Part shown: positions 3,632-8,634 of the stretch, piece by piece
How positions within the stretch are numbered: the first letter of the stretch is position 1
Layout: each line of letters opens with the position of its first letter
Origin: an uncultured Candidatus Saccharibacteria bacterium
GTDB taxonomy: Bacteria; Patescibacteriota; Saccharimonadia; CAILAD01; GCA-016700035
Direction of reading: 5' to 3'
Length of the DNA stretch: 8,634 nt
Assembly: GCA_937996675.1 (NCBI GenBank)
Contig: CALKUN010000090.1
Coordinates: 1 to 8,634, forward strand
Program-made: the position numbers and the translations under genes
Notes under the pieces: generated by a model
Told to the model about the DNA's origin: nothing
The model's database searches: none
The model's input: the letters and a program-made list of their open reading frames with translations, nothing else

Positions 3632-6447
3632 AAATAGCTGTCGCAACTCTCAATCGCTTCTTTAAGAAGCCTCGAACGACGGCTCAGCTCGCTATGCTGA
3701 TCGAGCGGACAGAAATCGAATTAGAACAAGTAATTTACTCGAAGCCGCTCGACTCAAAGATTGTTCTCGCAAAGATAATGGATATTTTCCCGCACCCAGA
3801 AGCGGACCGGCTACAGCTCGTTACGGTGAGTGTAGGTAAACATAAATACGATCTAGTGTGCGGTGCTCCAAACTTAGCTATCGGCCAGCGGGTGGCCTAT
3901 GTCCAGCCAGGCAGCACGCTCCCAGATGGCAGTGTCATCGAGAAGGCAGTCATTCGAGGGCAGTCGAGTGAAGGGATGTTGGCGAGTGGTAAGGAGTTGG
4001 GTCTATCTAATGACCACAGTGGGCTCTGGAACTATGAAGGTACTACCCACTCGCTTGGGACATCATTGTGCGACATACTTGTTTCTGGCGATGTCCTGGA
4101 CATAAAGACCCCTGCAAACCGGTGGGATTATTTGAGCGGGGAGGGGATAGCGCGCGAACTTGCCGTTTATGATGATGCCTCAAACTTCCTGCCAGTAGAG
4201 GTGGGGCAGTACGAATACTCCGAAACAGAAAGGGTAGATGTCAAGAGTAGGGCGGAGAATCCTCGGTTTGTTTCGGCCCATGTACGTGTAAAGAATGATG
4301 TAAAAAGTCCAGCTTGGCTTGTGGATAACTTGGCCCTGAACGGCATAGCTACACATACACCGGTAGTAGACATCACGAACTATGTGATGTTGGAGCTTGG
4401 TCAGCCAACGCACGCATATGATGCCAGTACCCTTTCCACTCCCCTTTCAGTGAGATTTTCCGAGGAAGGAGAAATGCTCACGACTCTGGATGGCGTGGAG
4501 CGTACACTCACCTCTCAGGACTTGGTTGTTTCTGACTCGACTGGACCAGTTGGCTTGGCTGGGATTATGGGCTCGGCTCGTTGTCAGGTTGAATCTACGA
4601 CGACGGAGGTTATTATTGAGGCCGCCATATGGGATAAAACGATCGTACGCCGAACAGCCTTACGGCATGGACTGAGAACAGAGGCTTCAACGAGGTTTGA
4701 GCGTGGTATCCCGCTCCCCTCTGCTCCTCGCGCTGTGAGTCGCATGCTCGATCTGCTCAAAGAGATTTGTGAAGGTGAAATTGTTGGACAACCATCGGAT
4801 CAGCTGTACGCTTGGCCGTGGCAACAATTTTTAGGTTTGCGATTGCGTCATGCTGAGAAAATCCTTGGGCATACAGTAGATGAGCCATCGGCTGTTAAGG
4901 GGCTACGTCAAATGGGCTTTGGAGTTGAGAAATTCTCGATTGCCAAAGAGTTTCAGTCACATCTTGGAAAGCCATATAAATGGGGTGCAAACTGGCGCCA
5001 GGATGGCGAGACAGCTTTTGATTGCTCTTATTTGATAGATCGAGTGTACTCAAAGATAGGCGTTTTTGTTGGTCATACGGCTTTGGGACAGTTTCATCAT
5101 GGTCGTTCGGTGGAGACGAATGAGCTTAAGCCGGGTGATGCCCTCTTCATACGCGGTGTTATTATCCACTCCAAGGTGGACCACTACTATACGACGACTC
5201 CGAACGGAGAGAAGAAGAAAGTTGTTCTTGATGAAGCTATGGAGGTCGGACACTGTGCTGTATATATCGGGAACGGCCAAGTGATTCAGGCACGAGGACT
5301 GGCTCATGCCGACGAGAGCTGGGCCCAGGGCACGGATCAGGGAGTGTCGATCGCGCCTGTCGAACGTTTTACGGAGGCACCTGACTATTTGGGGGCACGG
5401 CGGTATGTAGAAAACTTCAATCATACCTATGCGATTGATGTGCCGTGGTGGCGTCCAGATATACGAATGGAAGCTGACCTCATCGAAGAGGTTGGTAAGT
5501 TAGTCGGGTACGACAAGATAGCTAATACTTTGCCTGATATCCCAGCTATGGCTGAATCGGAGGGCACATTGGCAGATAGTATGCGCCTGCGTCGACGCTT
5601 GAGTTCTGCTGGCATGACTGAAGTCATGACATATAGTTTTGTCTCGGCTGAAGCCGTCCAGGCCAGTGGCATTCCTGAGTCAAACTTCTTGCCGATCTCA
5701 AACCCTCGTTCCCCCGAACAAGCTTATGTGCGGGCCTCACTCATGCCGAGCCACGCGCATCTTTGGTCGCAGCAGTCGAGTGCAGTACGACCGAGTGTTC
5801 TCTGCTTTGAGATATCGACTGTGTTCTTGTCACAAGGTTTGACTCAATTACCATTAGAGAAATGGCAGATAGGGTTGAGCGCCCGAGGCGAAAAGAGTCT
5901 TGCCCAGGTTCAATCAGCCCTGCAGTACCTGATGAAGAGCGAGAATATCAAGTACGAATTGGTGCCAGATGCCAAAGTCTCTACTCTTGTAAAGCAACGT
6001 TCTGCACAGATCTTGGTGGACGGTGAGGAGATTGGCGTGATCGGGCAGCTTTCTACAGGCACTGCCGAAAGCTTGGGGCTAAAAATGAGTTTAGCTTGGT
6101 GCGAAATCGATCTTCGCAGCTGGTTGTCGGCTCGAAGGCCTGCCCAATTGCCTGCTTTGCCTGCATATCAGCTAGTTGTCCGCGACATCTCTTATGAGCT
6201 AGCTGCTGATGTGTGGTATCAGTCGATAGCACAGTATTTTGATAGCCGGCCTGAAGTATGGTCAGTTGAATATATTGATACGTATCAAGACGAGTCTTTA
6301 TTGGCGACACAGCGCAAGGTAGTCACCCTGCGAGTATTGCTCGATTGTGGGGCGAGGCCTTCAGGCGATCATATTGAGAGGATTGTATCCGACCTGAGTG
6401 CATCACTTGCGCAAGACCTCCCCGAAGCTCAGCTGACATCTCGATAG
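3628..6447 (+). CDS. pheT: Phenylalanine--tRNA ligase beta subunit with an inserted NlpC/P60 domain
   Basis: PheT partners PheS and edits mischarged Tyr-tRNA-Phe. It has 939 residues, against about 795 in E. coli. Domains in order are: N-terminal region 1-40; EMAP-II-like tRNA-binding domain about 42-150; B3/B4 editing domain about 208-385 (VDITNYVMLELGQPTHAYD, LRTEASTRFERG); first half of B5 about 398-435; NlpC/P60 insert about 436-594; second half of B5 598-632, retaining acidic residues D611, D617, E620 and E621; catalytic-like core about 640-835; and FDX-ACB anticodon-binding domain about 846-935. The insert carries C466 in FDCSYLI, H542 in GHCAVYIGNG and a closing LGARRY. The reading frame is uninterrupted and both B5 halves are intact, so this is a genuine insertion and not a frameshift or gene fusion. 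ATG 3628 overlaps the pheS stop. No ribosome binding site is evident. Confidence 0.95.
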   Translation: MKIAVATLNRFFKKPRTTAQLAMLIERTEIELEQVIYSKPLDSKIVLAKIMDIFPHPEADRLQLVTVSVGKHKYDLVCGAPNLAIGQRVAYVQPGSTLPDGSVIEKAVIRGQSSEGMLASGKELGLSNDHSGLWNYEGTTHSLGTSLCDILVSGDVLDIKTPANRWDYLSGEGIARELAVYDDASNFLPVEVGQYEYSETERVDVKSRAENPRFVSAHVRVKNDVKSPAWLVDNLALNGIATHTPVVDITNYVMLELGQPTHAYDASTLSTPLSVRFSEEGEMLTTLDGVERTLTSQDLVVSDSTGPVGLAGIMGSARCQVESTTTEVIIEAAIWDKTIVRRTALRHGLRTEASTRFERGIPLPSAPRAVSRMLDLLKEICEGEIVGQPSDQLYAWPWQQFLGLRLRHAEKILGHTVDEPSAVKGLRQMGFGVEKFSIAKEFQSHLGKPYKWGANWRQDGETAFDCSYLIDRVYSKIGVFVGHTALGQFHHGRSVETNELKPGDALFIRGVIIHSKVDHYYTTTPNGEKKKVVLDEAMEVGHCAVYIGNGQVIQARGLAHADESWAQGTDQGVSIAPVERFTEAPDYLGARRYVENFNHTYAIDVPWWRPDIRMEADLIEEVGKLVGYDKIANTLPDIPAMAESEGTLADSMRLRRRLSSAGMTEVMTYSFVSAEAVQASGIPESNFLPISNPRSPEQAYVRASLMPSHAHLWSQQSSAVRPSVLCFEISTVFLSQGLTQLPLEKWQIGLSARGEKSLAQVQSALQYLMKSENIKYELVPDAKVSTLVKQRSAQILVDGEEIGVIGQLSTGTAESLGLKMSLAWCEIDLRSWLSARRPAQLPALPAYQLVVRDISYELAADVWYQSIAQYFDSRPEVWSVEYIDTYQDESLLATQRKVVTLRVLLDCGARPSGDHIERIVSDLSASLAQDLPEAQLTSR
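4933..5409 (+). other. NlpC/P60 (papain-like cysteine peptidase/amidase) domain inside PheT B5
   Basis: This segment encodes PheT residues about 436-594. The order of motifs is that of a whole NlpC/P60 domain: an entry stretch HLGKPYKWGANW (445-456), nucleophile motif FDCSYLI with C466 (usually DCSGL), the central ELKPGDALFI (499-508), H542 in GHCAVYIGNG (usually GHVGIY-GNG), and the end motif LGARRY (589-594). The usual third polar residue, often His in VIHA, is Gln554 here (VIQA). A lysine-rich loop at about 510-538, unlike most relatives, precedes the His motif. The family normally cleaves peptide or amide bonds in cell-wall peptides outside the cytoplasm. No signal peptide is possible at this internal position, so the substrate here is unknown. 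Codon use looks similar to the flanking pheT sequence, suggesting an old insertion. Confidence 0.88.
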
Positions 6448-6490
6448 AGTATCCGGATGAATTTTCTACATAGTGTTTTTCGAAGTAGCG

Positions 6491-6499
6491 TGGTATTCT
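6491..6499 (+). promoter_or_regulatory. Possible extended -10 promoter for the L,D-transpeptidase gene
   Basis: TGGTATTCT (6491-6499) fits the extended -10 pattern TGnTATAAT with two mismatches in the hexamer. Extended -10 promoters can act without a good -35 box, and none is seen here. Transcription would start near 6506, giving a leader of about 40-50 bases. No terminator is visible after pheT, so read-through from pheST is also possible. Confidence 0.35.
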
Positions 6500-6547
6500 T
6501 AGCGTAGTTATAAGCATAAGTTTCTTGAAGGATTAACTACAAGTAGC

Positions 6548-8020
6548 TTGGAAAAAATGAAACAGACACATCAACATCGGTTTGCTTTGCCAGCTTGGCT
6601 CTCGAAATCAGGTCATAAGCCATCTCGTGCTTCTCGAGTACTATTTGTTCTGGTAGCTCCCCTCTTCGCGATTCTCTTAATGAACGGCCTGATTGCAGCT
6701 CGGTATGAAGGGGTAATCTACCCCGGAGTGTCGGTAGCTGGGACAGACCTGTCCGGTCTGTCGTATAAGCAAGCCTATTCTAAGCTGCACGAAAAGCCAC
6801 TCGAACGAAAGTACGCGGTCAAGGTTGGTGATAGGGTATTTGAAACGACGAATACTGAGCTCGGAGCTGACTATGATATAGACGCCACGTTGCGCCTCGC
6901 TTATCAGGTCGGTAGACAGGAGGGGCTACCGCTTCTTGGCTTATTTATAGCCAATGGGCAGGGTCAGATCCGTTATAGTTATAGTTTGGACTATGCTCAG
7001 CTGCAGAAATTTACAAATCAAGTAGTTTCATCGATTGGGAAAGCGCCTCAGAATGCTGGTGTCAGTGTAAAAGAGGGCAAGCTTGTCGTGAGTCCGGATC
7101 AATCTGGTCTACAGGTAGATCGCCAAGAGGTCACTCAAGTATTGAATGACTCTTTGGCTGACGCCGTAGACGCAACCTTTGTGCTGGATACTAAAGAGGT
7201 GAAGGCAGACATACGCGCCGGACAGACTCAGGCCGCTGAGGACAAGGTGGCCGATCTCTTGCGTCATACATTCTCTCTGTCTTATCAGGGTAAAACATTC
7301 ACCCCCACACCAGTAAACATTGGATATTGGGTAAAAGTAGAGCCTGATCGAGCCCTTAACGCATCGTCGTTAAATGTGAATATAGATGAACAGCAGGTGA
7401 GGGGCTATATCCAATCTGTTGCCAACGAGATCAACCGCAAGCCTGTGAATAAGAAGGTAACCGTTGCAAGCGGTAAGACTACCGTAGATAAAGAGGGCGT
7501 AGTTGGTATTGCAATGGACCAGGAGGCAGCTGCTACTTCCCTCTTAGCGGCCGTTCGGGCAGGCAAAGATTCAACTATTCAGGTTGTTACCTCTGAGGTG
7601 CCTTTCAAGACCGAAACGACTCAAACGCGCAGCTTGGGTGATGGCAAGTACATCGAAATAAATTTGAGCCGACAGTACCTGTGGGCGTATGAGAACGGGC
7701 AAGTGGTGCATTCTAGCCCAATCACAAGTGGGGCGACGGGTGCCGGGCTCGCTACTGCAACTGGCACATTCGCCATTTACTACAAGGCAACCAATACCTA
7801 CCTCAATGGGGCGTCGTATGGATACAACTACAATGTGTTCGTGAAGTACTGGATGCCTTTCTATCTCGGCTTTGGTTTGCATGATGCCAGTTGGCGATCG
7901 AGCTTTGGTGGGAGTGACTACTACTACGGTGGCAGTCATGGTTGCGTGAATATGCCCGATGCAACGGCTGCCTTTATATATAACTGGTCAGAAATAGGGA
8001 CGACTGTTTGGGTGCACTAA
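6548..8020 (+). CDS. Membrane-anchored L,D-transpeptidase with PG-binding-4-like repeats and YkuD domain
   Basis: The product has 490 residues from TTG 6548, or 487 from ATG 6557. Neither start has a strong ribosome binding site, and GAAGGA at 6527-6532 is rather far upstream. A basic N-terminus precedes one membrane helix (about 31-50), placing the rest outside the membrane. PGVSVAGTDLSGLSYKQA (59-76) opens the VanW/YoaR-associated region, and two PG-binding-4-like units follow at about 75-215 and 235-340 (VNIGYWVKV, then GVVGIAMDQEAA). The YkuD catalytic domain spans about 367-490 and holds H445 (GLHDASW) and SHGCVNMP with the nucleophile C466. L,D-transpeptidases form 3-3 cross-links in peptidoglycan or attach proteins to it. 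All catalytic residues are present. The gene lies 100 bases after pheT on the same strand. Confidence 0.93.
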   Translation: MEKMKQTHQHRFALPAWLSKSGHKPSRASRVLFVLVAPLFAILLMNGLIAARYEGVIYPGVSVAGTDLSGLSYKQAYSKLHEKPLERKYAVKVGDRVFETTNTELGADYDIDATLRLAYQVGRQEGLPLLGLFIANGQGQIRYSYSLDYAQLQKFTNQVVSSIGKAPQNAGVSVKEGKLVVSPDQSGLQVDRQEVTQVLNDSLADAVDATFVLDTKEVKADIRAGQTQAAEDKVADLLRHTFSLSYQGKTFTPTPVNIGYWVKVEPDRALNASSLNVNIDEQQVRGYIQSVANEINRKPVNKKVTVASGKTTVDKEGVVGIAMDQEAAATSLLAAVRAGKDSTIQVVTSEVPFKTETTQTRSLGDGKYIEINLSRQYLWAYENGQVVHSSPITSGATGAGLATATGTFAIYYKATNTYLNGASYGYNYNVFVKYWMPFYLGFGLHDASWRSSFGGSDYYYGGSHGCVNMPDATAAFIYNWSEIGTTVWVH

Positions 8021-8046
8021 ACACCAGATGGGAAATCGGCTATAAT
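8018..8046 (+). promoter_or_regulatory. Sigma70-type promoter ahead of the 115-residue protein gene
   Basis: A perfect -10 box TATAAT (8041-8046) lies 17 bases after TAAACA (8018-8023), a four-of-six match to TTGACA that overlaps the stop of the preceding gene. The predicted start, near 8053, is only a few bases before ATG 8057, so the message would be leaderless or nearly so. No Shine-Dalgarno sequence precedes that ATG, which agrees with this. Confidence 0.65.
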
Positions 8047-8056
8047 CATAACCAGT

Positions 8057-8404
8057 ATGAATCCTCAGACGCCACAGCCTAACCCGATATCACCAGATCC
8101 AGCAGCCAGTGCCACTGCTGCACCCTCTCCCCTGCAGGCGTCGCACAATGTTCCAGAAGCTTTTCAGGAGATGATGAATCAAGCTCCTGCGACACAGCCA
8201 CCAGATGCTGGCGTATTGGCCACTCCCCTCTTGGCAGGCGATGGTGATGTGATTGAAAAGGCATGGGTAGAAAAAGCCGAGCAGATTATTGATAAGAATA
8301 AGTACGATCCGCATGCCCAGGAGGTCGCAGCAGAAGCCCTCAATCAAGACTACTTGAAGCAGCGGTTTGGACTAGATGTGCGTAAACCACAAGACAAGAG
8401 TTAG
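8057..8404 (+). CDS. Uncharacterised Pro-rich, helical small protein (CPR type)
   Basis: This 115-residue protein has a Pro/Ala/Gln/Ser-rich, probably disordered N-terminal half (about 1-55) and a charged, helical C-terminal half. The latter contains GDGDVIEKAWVEKAEQII (about 61-78), a KYDPHAQEVAAEALNQDYL stretch and a final LKQRFGLDV. I recall similar proteins, with the pattern DVIEK-W--KA--I and a closing DYLK-R-G, as a conserved CPR and Saccharibacteria family often located just before membrane-anchored and VirB4-type ATPase genes. That is from memory, not a search. There is no signal peptide, membrane helix or catalytic motif. The start at ATG 8057 is favoured by the TATAAT box. The next gene begins eight bases after the stop, suggesting an operon. 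Function is unknown. A chaperone or accessory role in a secretion or pilus locus is a guess from context. Confidence 0.8.
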   Translation: MNPQTPQPNPISPDPAASATAAPSPLQASHNVPEAFQEMMNQAPATQPPDAGVLATPLLAGDGDVIEKAWVEKAEQIIDKNKYDPHAQEVAAEALNQDYLKQRFGLDVRKPQDKS

Positions 8405-8409
8405 GTGAG
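8403..8409 (+). promoter_or_regulatory. Shine-Dalgarno sequence for the last gene
   Basis: AGGTGAG (8403-8409) overlaps the stop codon of the preceding gene and lies three bases before ATG 8413, counted from its end. It is the clearest ribosome binding site in the window and fixes the start of the partial gene. Confidence 0.6.
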
Positions 8410-8412
8410 ACA

Positions 8413-8634
8413 ATGAGTGATTTTCAAATCCTCCTTTTAGTAATCCTTTTTGTATTTGTCGGAGTGGTGGCTACCATTATTGCTTTTGTTGTACGTGCTA
8501 GATTCAGTCGAGCTAAGGACATTGAACGTAGTCTCAAGATGGTGCCGATGATAGTGCAGCTACCGCCGCAAGAGGTAGATGATGCAACGGCTCGAGACGA
8601 ACGGGAAGTGATAAAAGAGAATATTTCGCGCGCG
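8413..8634 (+). CDS. Membrane-anchored protein, 5' part only, probable type IV secretion-like locus
   Basis: The first 74 residues are present and the gene runs off the window. A hydrophobic helix occupies about residues 4-26, with FQILLLVILFVFVG at its start. It is followed by a basic patch (RARFSRAK), which suggests an N-out, C-in orientation or an uncleaved anchor with a large cytoplasmic part. Then come SLKMVPMIVQLPPQ and an acidic, charged stretch (DDATARDEREVIKENISRA). This LPP motif followed by an RD-R-V--E-ISKA-like segment is familiar to me from large CPR proteins encoded just upstream of VirB4-like ATPases. The identification is from memory and the diagnostic C-terminal part is outside the window. 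It has its own Shine-Dalgarno and lies eight bases after the 115-residue gene, so the two are probably cotranscribed. Confidence 0.75.
   Translation, partial: MSDFQILLLVILFVFVGVVATIIAFVVRARFSRAKDIERSLKMVPMIVQLPPQEVDDATARDEREVIKENISRA

Noticed and set aside
4933..5409. PheT insert as a frameshift, fused neighbour gene or mobile intein
   Set aside because: The frame is continuous, flanking B5 halves join sensibly, and there are no intein splice motifs (no terminal Cys/Ser start or His-Asn end) or element ends.
1..8634. CRISPR array, insertion sequence or tRNA gene
   Set aside because: No spaced direct repeats, transposase motifs, paired terminal repeats or tRNA cloverleaf sequences were seen on either strand.

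Overview
The window looks like chromosomal DNA of a Candidate Phyla Radiation (Patescibacteria) bacterium, most likely Candidatus Saccharibacteria (TM7). This rests on recognised protein families, not a database search. The indications are a PheT of the elongated type, a tandem-PG-binding L,D-transpeptidase, and a short Pro-rich protein followed by a one-pass membrane protein with a 'LPPQ' region, a pair I associate with CPR type IV secretion-like loci. Genes are tightly packed, and two junctions have start and stop codons overlapping in ATGA. TGA is used as a stop (for example at 2625-2627 and 3629-3631), so the genetic code is standard. That argues against Absconditabacteria and Gracilibacteria, which recode TGA as glycine.

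Layout. Bases 1 to about 118 encode, on the minus strand, a piece of an HldE/RfaE-type PfkB sugar kinase. It runs directly into the plus-strand 3' end of rmuC (about 101-439). This abrupt, partly overlapping junction may be an assembly chimera at a contig end. trpS follows (463-1449). Bases 1450-2231 contain no convincing protein gene. They hold a near-consensus sigma70 promoter (1513-1541), a run of stable hairpins (1594-1980) and a perfect 19-bp terminator (1998-2039). Together these look like a transcription unit for a structured noncoding RNA of about 490 nt that I cannot assign to a known class. A small four-helix membrane protein (about 2232-2627), pheS (2624-3631) and pheT (3628-6447) then form a translationally coupled operon. 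A membrane-anchored L,D-transpeptidase (6548-8020) follows. The window ends with a 115-residue hypothetical protein (8057-8404) and the 5' end of a membrane-anchored gene (8413 onward).

The most striking feature is PheT. It has 939 residues rather than about 800 because a complete NlpC/P60 (papain-like cysteine peptidase/amidase) domain, about residues 436-594, is inserted inside its B5 domain. The Cys and His of the catalytic pair are present (C466, H542). A cell-wall-hydrolase fold inside a cytoplasmic tRNA synthetase, next to a peptidoglycan cross-linking enzyme, is unusual. It could be an editing or aminoacyl-transfer activity, a structural RNA- or partner-binding module, or a link between aminoacylation and envelope metabolism. 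The second notable element is the candidate noncoding RNA.

The genes cover aromatic amino-acid tRNA charging (TrpRS, PheRS), genome maintenance (RmuC), cell-wall cross-linking (L,D-transpeptidase) and probably the edge of a surface or secretion locus.
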